64,000 nucleotides of DNA from Rhododendron vialii (taxonomy: Eukaryota > Streptophyta > Magnoliopsida > Ericales > Ericaceae), in assembly GCF_030253575.1 (NCBI RefSeq), contig NC_080567.1, forward strand, positions 38,968,501 through 39,032,500, given 5' to 3'. The position numbers and the translations under genes are program-made. The stretch's first letter is position 1. Every line of letters starts with the position of its first letter. The notes beneath the pieces were generated by a model. It was given only the letters and a program-made list of their open reading frames with translations, did not search any database and was not told where the DNA came from. Below, one piece after another: positions 25,298-38,881 of this stretch.

Positions 25298-28200
25298 TCA
25301 GTCTGAAAACATTTCTTCCAGTTCTGGTTGCTCAGCTTTAACTAGACCCAGTCCCAGATCAGAATCCGTTCTGTTAGGCAACGTTTTCCCTTGAAGCCCA
25401 TTTTCAGTCTCCGCATCGTCTGTATCAGACCAATCCTGTTCCTCCTCAGCAGATTGCTCATCACTCAATCCACCAGTATCACTCCTTGTATTATTTTCCA
25501 TGACAAGTCCATGGCTGGTAGTGGCTTGAATTCGGTAACCTAAATCTCTCCTTGCCTTGGCATTGGAATTTTCACATATGCAGGATGCAGGATTTTCATG
25601 GAACTCACCCCTGCCTGGCTTTACCTCATTTGGCTCTCCCATGAATCCAATCTGATTAGTTCGAATTCTTGAGGCGAATTCTTCCCAAGTCATGTTATTT
25701 CGGGTCAAGAACAGTCGATAAAGCTTCTTAGCATTTGGACGGATTGTTGGTTTGTGCCCAAAGTATCTCCTGAGATTGAAGAACATGTTTGCATAGTCAG
25801 AGACCAGGCAAGTAAGTGTATTTAAACATTTCAAAATCAACTTTATATTGATACTTCTCACAAAAAGGATCGACATAAGCAATATCATACCTTCTTCCAG
25901 CTAATATTCTAGCCATGTTGCCATTATTGTTAGTGACAAAAACATCACTCTCATCACAAACAATGAAGTCAAGAGCAGCCATGCGAGATGAAAAAGATGA
26001 GAATGGAGCCAACTCTTCCTTGCTTGCAATAGTGTCTTTTGAGTGAAAGTTAGGAAAAAGAGCTTTCAGAGGCGCCAACGTCTCTTCACCTCTATATACA
26101 TCACCAGATGCCACATAAATGTGGACATCCTTGCCAAAACCCAGTGCTCTCAGCATTAGACCAACTTCCTCGGGAGTCATTGGACATCTTCCTTGCCGTC
26201 TTTCCTTGTCAGGGTTCTTTTTCTGCATCATAAAATATACAGCTTAGACATGCTTTAATCTCTAGTTCAGGTTGCTTGAATATTTAACCGATTAAGTGGA
26301 ACCTCACATGCAAAGTTTTCCACCTCTTCCGTATTGCTCCTAGTTCACTCCTTTCCTTTTCTCCACCACCATAATAGCACCCGGAGAATGCAAGCATATC
26401 AGGTTCAAACCTACCATCATACAGAGAACTTATTCACATCAACAGATATTTCGGAATCCCATTGACGAATGAAAAAGCATTGAGAGGACGCTAGTAGTGA
26501 AGCCTGCGACTCCTAGTTTTGCATAGGCCAGAGATCAGATGCTCAAATTAAAGAAAGTTTCCTAAAGCAAAGTCGTACACATGCACGTAAACTGGTCCGA
26601 AGGCCTTTACACATGCACTCACTGCACAGATTTTACACATGCACTCACTGCACAGATTGCATGTTCACGGATATTGTGATTCATAACTCTTCGTCAACAA
26701 ACTACTCATCGTAAGCATGTCAACAAGAAGCAAAATTGAGGAAAAGCTGAATCTTACCTCAGGTGCAGTGCAATGAAACGCTTGCTTTTCATCCTCAACC
26801 TTTCAACCAATTTTTCACCCATTTCCTGAATAGTGTCAGTAAACTTGAGAGCATGGTAGTTAACCCTACATCTCAGCTTCTGTAGATCTGTGTCCAACCG
26901 ATTTGCAAGCCTGTAATCAAACTTACCAAGCTGCACAGCCTGCATCATAGAAAGTAGGATGGCCTCGAAAGTGTCAATTTCGGAATACAAAAGAAATCAA
27001 TAACTTTTTATAAACATTCCAAAAGGGCGATTCTTCCAAGCAAACAGTGGTCCTATATCATCATGTACTTGGGTAAAAAGCACCATCTTAACAAGCCAAC
27101 AACCATTATGGCTGAGCAAGAATTAACCAAGTGCTTGTTGACTTATAAACATGGGGCTGAAAGAAAATCTGGAGGTGTTGACGCAAGAGTTCATCGGAAT
27201 GAAGGTCCCCTCAGTTTAGACCTCCTAGGTTTTACCAAATGGAAATCACTCAAGCTCCGATAACTAAGCTATATGAACAGCTTTCCAAGGGATGAAATAA
27301 AAGTATTTCTTCCACACTGGATGGCTCATATAATTAGGCTGTCTAGTTAATTGACTGCATCTGCAGATGAATTGTTCAAATTATCTCTGCTTAGGAATTT
27401 TATTTTGAACAAGACATGGTTCGAAACTCCAATCCAGAATCAGATATTGGCTCGCTTGACCTTGATCGACCAAGAAAACCGGCCTCAATAGATCATGCAA
27501 CACCAGAGAAACAGCAAAGTTGAAGGTCATGTTTGAAGATTTGACGGCAGTTTCACACTATTTCACTAATAGAATCATATATACCAGATGCTCCAAACAG
27601 TGAGCTTTGTTCAGTAGATACACACATCCAATGAACTTCCTAATTTGAGATGAAGCTGGAATGCTCTAAGGAAATGAACACTTACATGTTTTTTATTAAG
27701 AACAGGTAAGACTCGGGTTTCATAGCATCTTGGGTTGCATTTCCTTGGAACACGCATGCTATGTGGATTCATAACCTTCCCTCCCTTTGTCGGAAGCTGT
27801 TTAATGATTTTAACATCTTTTGAAAGATACGATATATACCAATCAACGTCAAAGATTTCAGAAAAGTTGCTGCACGAAAACCATAGAACATGTAAATGCA
27901 CAAACCACATAAACTAGTGAAGTTCAGCAGTAGGATAAATCAACAAGTTAACAATTTAAATAACAACCTGTTATCCTTCCAGAAAGATTTTTGGTCTAGC
28001 TTTGGAACAACTAGAGTGGCATTGAGTATATACGCCGCGACAACCGCATCTGTTATCTGCAGCCACAACAGGCACAATTCTTCAAATTAACAACAATAAT
28101 GATGTTATATGAGAAATCCAATGATTTTTGTGGCAGAAGTAAAGCTGTGGTGATGACCATAAACAAACAAGTTTTCCAATTTTCTAATATGCATTAGTTG

Positions 28201-29237
28201 AAAACAAGTGACCTAACATCATAAAAGAATAAATAACCTAAATATAAGAAATGCTTAAACTGAAAGGCACGTCAGTTGGGGGGGTGTCTAGATTTGTGAG
28301 GCTAAAGAAAGGTACCCCTGTTCGTTGTTGATTCAAGCCTCCACTGGTTGCAATCAACAAGTATCGATTAGGATTTGTTTTCGCTTCAGCTGCTGTGACA
28401 TGAAACACAGTATAAATCAATCCAACATAAAATAACAGAAACTTAAATTAGACGTGATTCAAAAATCTTTTTTTAGTAGACAATTTAACAAGATGTGATT
28501 CGTAGAATTCTTGTTACAGCTCAAGGGAAAATGTATAGGAACAAGTCAACTCTCCGACATAACTCTATGTCAATAACACACAAAAGAAATAAACTTTTCG
28601 AAGAATCCCGGTTAAAATCTGAGAAAGTATTTGACCATAGCCAGCTCAAACTCCAATACACATTTCGGGCACAAAATCAGAGATGAAGACTCACTCAGAA
28701 AATTACTGCTGGAATTACTGCAACCATAGAAGAGTTTCGATTGCGTCGAACTCCATATGTCACGGGCTAAACTCCCTCCACTCGACTAAACATTAAAAAA
28801 AAATCTAAAAATCATAAGCTGAATCGAAACAGGGGACGATCCAAATGGACCAATCGAATCGTAACGAGCAGTTAAGAATGAAACGATAAGAAAAACCCTA
28901 ACCGGTACAGTAGAGAGCGTTTCTCCCTCCACGTCAGATCGACCGTCGATGGGGTTATTGGACTGTACAGACAAAGGAAAGTGAGTCGTAGCCAATTCAA
29001 TAAAAATCAAGAAAGAGAATTTTTTTTTTAAAAGAAAAGAGCTGAGAATACCACGTTATGGTGGTGGTTGGTGATCGGAGGAAAAAGAAATGAGATGACG
29101 GCGAAGAGAAAGAGGAGGCCACCGGAGACGGCGGAGACGAGGGGGAGGAGGTGGTGGTGGAGGCGGCGGCGGCGGCAAAAGAGCGTCCCGTGGACAACCA
29201 TTAAGAGAACATTGGTATCTCGTTTCTTCTTCTTCAT
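25298..29237 (-). CDS. Plant O-fucosyltransferase-family protein (GT106), Golgi type II membrane protein
   Basis: Ten exons on the minus strand: 29237-29052, 28962-28903, 28785-28695, 28392-28316, 28056-27968, 27869-27686, 26939-26758, 26410-26308, 26222-25891 and 25769-25298. They join in phase to 591 residues. A basic cytosolic start (MKKKKRDT) precedes one membrane anchor at about residues 33-55, giving type II topology. Family motifs are RYLLIATSGGLNQQRTG (about 122-138), HLRFEPDMLAFSGC (288-301) and HIYVASGDVYRGEETLAPLK. The C-terminal tail after about 520 is acidic and probably disordered. Members include pectin RG-I rhamnosyltransferases and mannan synthesis factors, so the donor sugar and substrate cannot be told from sequence. 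The acceptor of exon 4 has an AG three bases further on that would change one or two residues. Confidence 0.93.
26607..26658. repeat. 26-bp perfect tandem duplication in an intron
   Basis: The 26-base unit beginning TTACACATGCACTCACTGCA occurs twice in a row (26607-26632, 26633-26658) inside intron 7 of the O-fucosyltransferase gene. It is a simple recent duplication. Confidence 0.85.
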
Positions 29238-29246
29238 GGTATCTTT

Positions 29247-29273
29247 AGAGAGAGAGAGAGAGAGAGAGAGAGA
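29247..29273. repeat. (GA)n microsatellite in the O-fucosyltransferase 5' leader
   Basis: About 27 bases of alternating GA lie ten bases upstream of the start codon (CT-rich on the coding strand). A shorter GA tract follows near 29311-29324. Both are probably in the 5' untranslated region. Confidence 0.8.
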
Positions 29274-30707
29274 AATGGAGGAGTGTTGTGGTGGTGGGGA
29301 TGGCGTTTTAGAGAGAGAGAGAGATGTATGTAATGTAAATGAATATGAATATGGATTGCGAGAATCTCCAGCAGCGACGCCTCTTGTTGGGCAACGAGAG
29401 GCGACAGCGTTTTTTAACTAGGCATTTGGCTTTAATAATACGGCATTTGGGGGGCTTATTAATAGGAGATAGGAGTATTTATATTTATGTTATGGATGGG
29501 GTTCCTATCCTTCCTCCTCCCAGATAAAACAAACAAACAAACAAACAAAGAAATCCACTTCCCCTCCTCTCCTCCCGAATGTATCGCGCGTAAATCCTTT
29601 ACTTGGATTGCCTTGCTTGCTTGCGTGTATACATTATTTTACCCCTTTCAAACAAACCCCCTTCTACATTCTTGACAATACAGTACAGCCTTACAATACC
29701 ATGAATACTTTGACAATCCCTTAAATATAAATCAATCAATAATCTTCTCCCGTTTTGGTGACTTATATTTTTGATGTTCTCCAAAGATGACACTCATTTG
29801 ACTTTCTGATGATATCTATAAAAAAATTATGATAAGTCTACAATGATGATAACTACAATAACTGAGGCAGATAAAATATTCAGATAAGATAGAGACAACG
29901 ATACTGATGGAGAAATGAGTACTAGAGATATTCTATGATTAGCGTACAAGTAAAGAATAAGAGAGTGTTTGAGACAAGAATATTACAAAATCTGATGGAG
30001 AAACTAAACATGATAACTGAGTGAAGATTTGTACATGTAGATAGAGATAATATATACTTCCACGAGTTAGAAATAATCACATTATTTGGTTCAACTTTCA
30101 TCTCATTTTATTTTTCTCTTTACACGTTTCTTAATACTTTTTTCTTTCTATCTCTCTCCACTCATTACATAACTTTTAGAAAGTCGAACCAAACAAGGTG
30201 ACAATTATATATACTCCTATTAGCTAGATTATAATACTATTGGTAATTTAAATTTAAGAGAAGAACATAATGATGGGCATTTAGCTAGCAAGTGTATGGC
30301 ACTAGTCTATTAAATTGTTGTGTTGCACTGCAAATTTCTTTTGGAGGAAGTAGATCCTCTCCGATCCCTTGATCATCCAGGCAGTATCGCGCGCAATTAT
30401 TTGTTGGACCTATTTTGATGTCGTAACAATTCATTATTAATATTAATTCTAACTTAATATTATATGCATTGACGATTTATATATTCTTAATGAGACTTTA
30501 ATTAATGAATCCGATAGAAGGCCGGCGCGCAATAAAAATCCAAGAATAAGGTGGAAACCATTTTGGGAGTTGGGTCCATATATACCTGCAGAGTGCCATA
30601 TATATATGCACTAGCCTTGTCTTGATCTTTTTTATCCGTCCCTTCCCTTGTTTGGGATTGGAATTGGGATTGGGACAGAAGAGCCCTGTGATGTGATTGA
30701 ACCAACT

Positions 30708-30710
<3 letters not shown>

Positions 30711-30763
<53 letters not shown>
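30711..30763. repeat. (CT)n microsatellite, about 53 bases
   Basis: A pure alternating CT tract. The Glu-Arg and Ser-Leu repeat ORFs read across it on both strands are artefacts. Confidence 0.95.
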
Positions 30764-30768
<5 letters not shown>

Positions 30769-31530
30769 AAGTCGTAAAGGAGGTCGATGCATGGTGTGCT
30801 ATGTTCCAAAACCATACTGTAAAAGAAGAAGAAAGGAGTAAAGTCGTGTTCTTGGGTCCCTCTAGGCTCTACATATGAACCCCCCTTTTCGGGGATTTGC
30901 CCATACCTAATGTGAAAATTTATTCAATATATTTGAAGAACCACTACATGATATCATCCTCCTTTTTTCACTACAAAATGGGGTGAAATCCAAGATAAGA
31001 TGCATGGATTCCATTACCATTCATGGTAGAAAAAAAAACCTAAGACCCAACATGACGGTGTCTATAAACTCTCATATTGTAAATGAAGTTACGAGAGGAG
31101 CTTGAAAAGTTAGTCATGGATGTTGATTAGTAACTAACAAGAACATCTCTAACTCTTATATTCATATTTTTTTTTTATCTCTACTTTATGTTTTCAGAAA
31201 AATAAAATGGTTCAACACATCTTCTATGTTTTGTATTGAAATAAAAATAAAGTTTGATATTTTAAGTTTAAATATACCGTATGAGAAAAGACAAAGAATG
31301 ATCCACGAAACTCATGTTTTGACATAAAAGGAGAGAAATAACTAAATTTGCAATGAAATTATGGAAAAAATACTATGAAATGATGACGGAAAATAGAGAT
31401 ATACAGATGTATGATTTGAGCGCACCTGAATATTCAATTTTCTCTTAACTTTACCAAACAACACCTAATCTTAAGTTAGTTTGTCAATGAATTGTGATGA
31501 AATGGGCGTTATCTGAGGGACACGAGGACC

Positions 31531-31624
31531 TTGTAGTATTGAATTTTTCTTCCATACCCCACAGTGGTATTGGGACATTGTAGTATTGAATTTTTCTTCC
31601 ATGCCCCACAGTGGTATTGGGACA
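31531..31624. repeat. 47-bp tandem duplication
   Basis: The unit starting TTGTAGTATTGAATTTTTCT occurs at 31531 and 31578, with one base different (CATACCCC against CATGCCCC). Confidence 0.9.
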
Positions 31625-32039
31625 TGGATGCCCCCATAAATATGAGACTTTAGATTGAAAAAATGGATAAATCTCAGTCATTAAATCAAAACTACTAACA
31701 AAAACACAATGATTTTATGATTTTTTTAGCAAAAAAATTACAATTTTAGTTACCACACAAACTGACTTTATATACGTACCATTTACTATAATCACAATAA
31801 ACACAATGTATGGTCGCACTTATCACAAATTTATCACAAAGTATGATCACATTTACTATGAGTGGGATTGAACCAATTGTTGAGATTAAAAAAGACGAGA
31901 GGAAAAATGGGTATGAATGCCCCCAAACCGGACTGGGACATTATAGCTGGATCTGATAATGTAGGAGTGCACTACATGTATGTATGTGGTTTCCTAGTCG
32001 ACCATCCCTAGAGTCAATCCTCCATAATCTCATAATTTA

Positions 32040-32149
32040 AAGTAGTAGTACTAAAGTAGTTTAATGACTTAAACATCAGTTAGTTGGGGAATCTAAGTAG
32101 TAGTACTAAAGTAGTTTAATGACTTAAACATCAGTTAGTTGGGGAATCT
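32040..32149. repeat. 55-bp perfect tandem duplication
   Basis: The unit starting AAGTAGTAGTACTAAAGTAG is repeated without change at 32040-32094 and 32095-32149, which suggests a recent slippage event. Confidence 0.92.
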
Positions 32150-32414
32150 CGCACGACTTAATAGGTAGTAAAAACGTACGCACTTTCACTGTGTGATTTT
32201 GTGCCTTGCTTTTTTTGTCGTGTTTGGTTGGGACTTCACAGATTCTGCTATGGTCTTTTGCTTTGAGATATTACATGCAGTCTCTCCTAAGTAGTAGAGT
32301 ACTTTTTTCCTGAAATTGGATCCATGTCCATATGAATCGTTTTAATCCGTGACTCTTTTTGTCTAATTTCATTGATAAAATTAATAATAATTAAGTATGG
32401 AAAGCAATGATATA

Positions 32415-32616
32415 CTCATTCCGTTCTAATTTGTTTATTCATCATTCTATTATTATAACTGGATACAAAATTGTTTTTGTTTTCAGAAATTGTTATTTAA
32501 TATAGTGAAATGAGATATATCAAATAAGATATAGACCGAACAAATTAAAAGATATAGGTAATTTAAAGTGGCACAAAACTCCCAAAATAACTAATCATGA
32601 ATCGGGAAGGATGGAG
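32415..32616. mobile_element. Stowaway-like MITE (202 bp), diverged ends
   Basis: The left end CTCATTCCGTTCTAATTTG and right end AAGGATGGAG are imperfect inverted repeats bounded by TA on both sides (32413-32414, 32617-32618). The non-coding AT-rich interior resembles other Stowaway copies in the window. Confidence 0.7.
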
Positions 32617-32734
32617 TATAACAAAAATTAAGGGGAGTGATTTTAGCACTCTCTTTTTTACTAACTACACTCTCATTTTTTTTGTTAGCACGTCAAATTA
32701 TCAAAATGTCTTTAAACTTTGTCTCATTTCTCTC

Positions 32735-32860
32735 CCCAGTGGTGACCTGTGTTTGAGTCCCACGGGAAATAGGTTTGGGGTTCAGGGCTATGAATAATTA
32801 ACCTCTGAACCCCTCGTTAACTAACAAACTAACATTCCGCTAACCCCATTGGGTGACTTG
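32735..32860 (+). mobile_element. Possible SINE fragment related to the one at 12409
   Basis: A B-box-like GTGTTTGAGTCCC is followed by TTCAGGGCTATGAATA, close to GATCAGGGCTATGGATA in the SINE at 12409-13042. No target duplication or tail was identified, so this is tentative. Confidence 0.3.
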
Positions 32861-34306
32861 AAAACATCAAAGTACATAAGATAACAGTTAACCATTTGAC
32901 CTTGATAAGTTTTCATTTTTTTTTTTATTTGGGTGTTCGACATTTGTTGGGCTAGGTGTTTAATATTTTTTGGACTCGGTATTCGAACCAAGACAAAACA
33001 AAAAAAACTCCTAGCAATATGAATTTTCACATGTTGGGACTGTATTTTCATCCATTTATAGTTTAGTGCGCGCCAACCAACATTTGGAGAAACTTTTTGT
33101 AAAAAATTGTTAGTAAAATTTGACATCAAATGTAGTCTACACTGGTCATATTTTATATATAAAATATAGATAAAGATCAGGTTTTTGGTACTTTATTTAG
33201 AAGCGCTTGGTTTTGACCATTTGTTTAGTTTGTGTTGAGAAATCGGCCAAATCCTTGCACATATCATGCGCGGATAATAATGAACGTACAAATTTAACGC
33301 AAGCAAAAAATACTGAGAGATTTTACATGATTTTTCAATTATGTAAAAGTACATCTACGACTCATGCAATGTTTCAGTACTATGTATTAAATCAAGAATG
33401 CATTTACATGTGCACCAATACATCGGCTGGGCATAACATAATCAATTACATTAACAATTTTATTTAGATTTTGAGGGTGCTGCCCCCGAGCTCCAGCCAT
33501 GGGCGTTGGTCCTCTTGACACAATTGAACCCTGACATAGTCAACGAAGTGGTATTCCAAACCCGAATCATACTTCACAAATCCAATAGTTTGGATGATCA
33601 AAATTGGAATCCGATTTTCCACATAACTATTCTGTACACAAACCTTACAAAACTTCAAAATCACTTCGTTTTCAATGAAAAGTTGGATTATAGTGAATGG
33701 TTTCATCATTTCATGACATTTTCCAACATATTTTATCAAACTTATTTTCCATTTCTCCAAGCAAGTGGTTGGAATTGTTTGTTTCTCCCTTTCCATTTTT
33801 TCAGCTTTAGCTCTTCGAAAATATTATGATTCATGACAAGTTTCCATGAAAGTGAAATGTGAACTAGTTCATGTCACTTTCATGTATACTTTTATGAAAA
33901 TTTGTCATGTACATTATCAAACTTGAAACCCATAACCCACCTTGATGTAAAACATGAGATATAGTCACTAGCAACAGGCGCATAATTCGCATTTAGTGGA
34001 GACTTGAAGCAAATGTATTTCTTTTTTTATTTCTTTTTTTTTGTTACAACAAATGTATTTCTCCATTAATAACAAAAATATGGTCTATAATATATATTGC
34101 TACTTCGTTGAGTAATTCCTAAAAGAAGATGATCAGTTGGTAAGGTTTGGTGGATTAGTTTAATGCACATAAGGACAGATTAAGCTGTTCACCTGATACG
34201 TACCAGATTCTTTTGTTTAGTTCTGAAAATTGACTAATTTATTGTAGAAGGTAGCTAGGAAAGGGAGAGCAACTTGGGGAAGGCAATTACAATCGGAGTA
34301 TTACTT

Positions 34307-35006
34307 TTTCTTTTTCTTTTTCTCCAAAAAGTTTAGAAATTCCATTGATAACCGAGAGAGAACATCAAAGGACATATTCTTCTTTGAACAATGAGAGAAT
34401 AGCCAACAAGGTGGATAGGTTTCGACGAGAAAAGACCTACACTCCAGACTCAATAAAGACACAACTAATATCAAAGAAAGAAAAACACACTACATCCAAA
34501 AGGGTTAGGAAAACCCCGGAAGGGTAGAAACACATCACAGCAGAAAACTAGAAAGAAAAAAACCCACATGCCGAATCAGACAACCCAATCTTCCCTTCCC
34601 AAATCAACTCTAGATTGGACCATATTCTCCAACTTCTTGACTTTGGACTCTGCAACCCGACCCCCCTGGATGGGGTTTTGAGCTAGTCGAGGTGATCTCG
34701 GAGCTTCGGGATGTCGGGGAAGAGGTCGCGCACGAGGATTTGTTTGATGGTGGTGATGGAGGCAGCTAGAGGGAGGCGAGACAGAGAGGAGGCGGTGAAA
34801 AGAGGACGACGGAGGAGGTCGACGGAGATGTAAAAGGGGAGGCGGATGAAACGTTAATAGAGAACGTCCCCTCCCGCCGCCCATCATAGGGTGGAAACCC
34901 TAGGGGGGGGGGGGGGGGGAGGGAGGGAAGGAAGGAGGCGGCTAGGGCTAGGAAGTACAAGAGAGAGAGTCTCCAGAGAGAAGTAAAATTCTCTGCACGT
35001 TCATAC
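34307..35006 (-). mobile_element. Short LINE-like retroposon lacking an ORF (700 bp)
   Basis: Flanked by 13-base direct repeats CGGAGTATTACTT (34294-34306) and CGGAGCATTACTT (35007-35019), 12 of 13 matching. Read on the minus strand it starts with a CT- and C-rich leader (including 17 C, seen as G at 34903-34919, and CTAGGGTTTCCACCC). It ends TGGAATTTCTAAAC followed by a GAAAAA-type A-rich tail. Leader and tail look like a plant L1-type LINE with the coding middle deleted. The 103-residue ORF at 34576-34887 is low-complexity and not a known protein. Confidence 0.6.
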
Positions 35007-35263
35007 CGGAGCATTACTTACGAGAGAATAAACTTATCAACGGCTCCACGTAATCTTATCCGTTTGTTTCGGCAATCAACGGTTGAGATATGTTTTAAAA
35101 CTATTACCGAAAATAAATATTTCTTACCGTTAATAGTTTGTCTTTAATCTAGATCGTCCAAAAATACTTTCGGACGACCGAGGTTAGCTTCCGTAACTTT
35201 ATTTACGGAAGGCCTCGTTAAAAAGTTTCTCATTATATTTTTTGGGTAACTATATAAGACCTC

Positions 35264-35470
35264 GTTCCGCTTTCTGTTTAATTTTAAACTCAAATATATA
35301 TAACAAAAATGAAAAATAATATTTCAATTTTTTTTTGCACGTTTTAAAAGATCTCAATGAGATCTATCAAACAAGATTCATATTAGTAGAAAATTTATTT
35401 ACGTAAATATATAATTTTTGAGCTTGAAAATTTTTTTTTCTAAAAATTTCTTTTTTTAAGAAACCGAAAC
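35264..35470. mobile_element. Dispersed MITE family F, copy 2 (207 bp)
   Basis: The ends GTTCCGCTTTCT and, on the reverse strand, GTTTCGGTTTCTT form inverted repeats. The interior contains AGATCTCAATGAGATCTATC and TTTTTGAGCTTGAAA, shared with copies at 15180-15931 and 55544-55772. Confidence 0.65.
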
Positions 35471-38125
35471 AGGGGCTAATTATGTACTCCTCCTACGTAA
35501 GAGAGTGCCCCCACTTTAGTTTCGTTGGTGTATTTCATTTTCAAGAAAAGTAAAAGTCGTAACGAGTGATGTGACTTCCCCCACAAATACAAGGGTGCAT
35601 GTTTTTTCCACACAACTTTAATCAGATATCAACATCCCATAATACAATACAGTACTTGGGACGTAGACAGCCACTTGGGTTCATGGCCGGCCTGTTCTGT
35701 TAGATGGATTCATCACGTGTTGACTGTTAGATTCGAGTAGTAAATATTTTTGCACAGAATCCGTCTGGGTTTTTTTGTCCGTTTCCTGAATTTGAGACCA
35801 ACTTTCTCAAGATAGAATGCTAAGAGCATGATACATATAGTGCAAAACATGCATGACTTGAAGACTTTGGGTTAAAAAGTCTTTAGATTTTCAAAACTAC
35901 CCTTTACTAACTTTAATTAGTTGTTACAAACAATTTGAAACTTTCGCTTTTGGGGTTTCTAATTTGGAAAAGTTACAAACAATTTGGGACAACTCAAAAG
36001 GAAAAGATGAGCAAAAAATATTTGGGACGAAAGGAGTAATATTTGGTCTTTTCTTGTTCATTTGAGAATCAAGAATCTTAGTGTGTCTGGTTGAATATTG
36101 ATGCTACATGGGCATTTTTATAGTCAGGCTGTGCGTTCTTGTCAACTTAATTATTTTCTTCGTTTTGTATATTTTGTTTGTTTTTTCTGAATTTTTATTA
36201 GATTTGCGTTATATTTTTTAGATTAATCATCCATCTTGACAAGAGGAGGAGTTTAAAAGCTATAAAATTTTGACCGAAAGCAAAAAAAAATTACTAAAGA
36301 CGAAAAAAGTATCAAACAACTACGGAGTATCTTATTTGTCAACAATGCCATCTTAATTATTTGAATTTTTTCAACATCGGTCCATATTTTTATTCTTTAC
36401 AGATTCGTCTCATCAATACGAACGATTTAACCCTAAAAATCACGACAAAAAGCTAAACAAAAACTTAGAAAAAGTAAAAAAAATACCAAAATTAAGTTTT
36501 AGACTTATAAGTTTAACGCAGCCTGAATATAAGTGCGCGGCCGCACGCAAGTATGTTCTTTTAGCTCAAGAAAGATAGCTTTTAAGTTTTATCAAACTAA
36601 AACAAGGAAAAGAGTGTAAAAAAAAAAAAAATGATCCAAGCGGCGAGATCTCTTCCACCGGGGCAATTAATTAAGCTACTACTTGGCTGATAAGTACTCA
36701 AGTACATGAGTTTAAATTCTTCCCACCTTAGGTGGAAAGTATAGGGTTTCCACCACCCATTGCGGACCCCATCGTGTGATTTTTTCAATAATCTGAACTG
36801 TTCATTTTGTAGGGTCCGTAAAGTAATATGTTAACCAAAAAATCATATTTATCGGATATCGGTAGGTACATCAAAAATTAAATTTTAGTTTATAAAATAG
36901 ATGGTCATGGATTGTTTAATTTTAAATTTATCTACCGTTGATTTTGTAAACCAAAATTCTATTTTTTAAATACCTATCCTAATATATATATATGCCATCC
37001 TTAATTTGCTGTGAATGAATTATGAATCATATCCTATCCTATCCTATCCTAGCTAGTTAACTACGGTAATTAAAAAAATTGTGGGAAATAATGTTGCTTA
37101 TTATATACAGTAGTTGTTTTAATTGAATATATATATACTGTATAGATCCCTTTTTTGATCTGCAATTAGCAGTAAGAGACAAATTAATTACTAAAAAAGA
37201 TTTTCTCGATCTTCTAGTTAAAATAATCCTACTATGATCCATGACCCCGAATCCCATGCATCAACCACATGCTGCAGCCAGCCAGCCAGCCTGCCTGCCT
37301 GGTTCGATCTTCAAGTACTATATATACTATACTATGCTACTATATGACAACTCAAATTAACTTTGATAAGTTTAATTAATGGAGTAATTGACCTGATTAG
37401 TTATTATAATTTCACTATTAAGTAATACTACTACAAGCTAGTGGTCATCAAAAGTAAGTACTTAAAGATATTTCTGTAACTAATTATTGGCTGATTGCTG
37501 ATCATCTCTGCCAACCATTATTTGTTATTGCGCGCACAAGATTTAAGAGAAATTTTTGTCTTTGGATTCGGAAAGTCAAATAGCATTCCAGATGTACATT
37601 TTCCCTGCAAGTGGCCACGGTGGAATTGGTTCCCAAGTTTAGTCGAGGTGAACGTGAACTAACCGGCCCGATCGAAGACCTGATCAGTTATGAAAAAAAC
37701 AAAAAAGCATCCCAGACGTTAATTAGCAAAATACAGCTAGCAGTAGTTTAACAAGGAATTCTGATTTCATTCTGAATAGGCTTAGTTAAAAATGTGATAC
37801 GCTAGAAATTAAACACACACACACACAATACATGTTTTTTCGTCTCCTAGCTAGCCCTAGGCATGCGCAACACCTCATGCGTTGGCAAAACACCTCATGC
37901 GTGGGCAATGAAACCTCGTCCTTCCGCAAAACCACGTGATTTGCACAGTACTCCCATTAATGCATCTCAACACATTATTAATGACGTGAAAAATAATGAA
38001 TGACGTTGGCCGACCCAGCCAAATATTATTCCTATATCTTTGCTAAGCGCATCTCCATCTATATATGTATGTCAAATTAATAGGACATGTCATGACAAGT
38101 GAAATATATATGTAATTGAGATGTG

Positions 38126-38307
38126 GAGCAACTCCAATTTAAAATGTCAAATACCTAGGTGACATTCGAGATCGTCTTTCTCTTGTCAAATTTGACATGT
38201 GCTGACATGTTAGCAAATGTTTTCTTCGGTTACTTAACTCTTTACAGCTTAATAATAAATATATATTCTTAATTAAGAAATTTGGCATATTGGTTGGAGT
38301 TGACCTC
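38126..38307. mobile_element. Possible Tourist-like MITE
   Basis: The left end GAGCAACTCCAATTT and, on the reverse strand, the right end GAGGTCAACTCCAACCAA are similar. The TGTCAAAT-rich interior resembles the element at 49815-50178. No clean TWA duplication was found. Confidence 0.35.
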
Positions 38308-38644
38308 GTGGAGATGCCAAAATTCTTTCTTTTTTGATAACTCAAGTGTCCGGGTTAGTTTATGCTGTACAAATAAAGTACTCGTATATGTTTAATTGGA
38401 TGGAAGAGTTGGGATTTTGACAATATCACAATTTTAGTTTGTTCAAATTTCTTAGTCAAGTTTCAAAATCTAAGAATAAATAGGAAATTAAAGTGGATTA
38501 ATTGACCCACTTCCATTTGTGGATGAGTCCGCCCATAAATGGTAATTAACCAAAGAATGATCATATACCCTCATCATATGGGGGTCGTGAAAACAATTTT
38601 GTGAAGGTCCTATTAAAGGCACTCAATTTCAATCAAATCATATA

Positions 38645-38881
38645 CTCCATCCGTCCTATTTTCATTGTCTATTATTCATTTGTCACTTTTGTGTCTATTG
38701 CATATATCTTTCAATCTATAATATTTTTCATGATTTTGACATCTTTATATTATAAAACAAATTGAAATCTATCAAATAAGATCCATATTGCATATTTTTG
38801 AAGATTCACATTAGAAGATATAAAGCAATTGAAAACTGACATGAACATCAAAAAAGGACAACAAAAGTGGGATGGAGGGAG
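38645..38881. mobile_element. Stowaway MITE (copy with intact ends, 237 bp)
   Basis: Ends CTCCATCCGTCC and GGGATGGAGGGAG are bounded by TA (38643-38644, 38882-38883). The interior (ATCTTTCAATCTATAATATT, then ATCAAATAAGATCCATATTG) is a useful reference for the split copy at 56538-58041 and the decayed one at 49307-49547. Confidence 0.9.

Noticed and set aside
30498-30878. ORFs with long Glu-Arg or Ser-Leu runs
   Set aside because: They are translations of the (CT)n microsatellite at 30711-30763.
34576-34887. 103-residue Pro/His/Arg-rich minus-strand ORF
   Set aside because: It lies within the leader of the LINE-like element, is low-complexity, and has no recognisable domain.
36003-36040. Stowaway-like end GGGACGAAAGGAGTA
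   Set aside because: No matching left end with TA was found upstream, so no element boundaries can be given.
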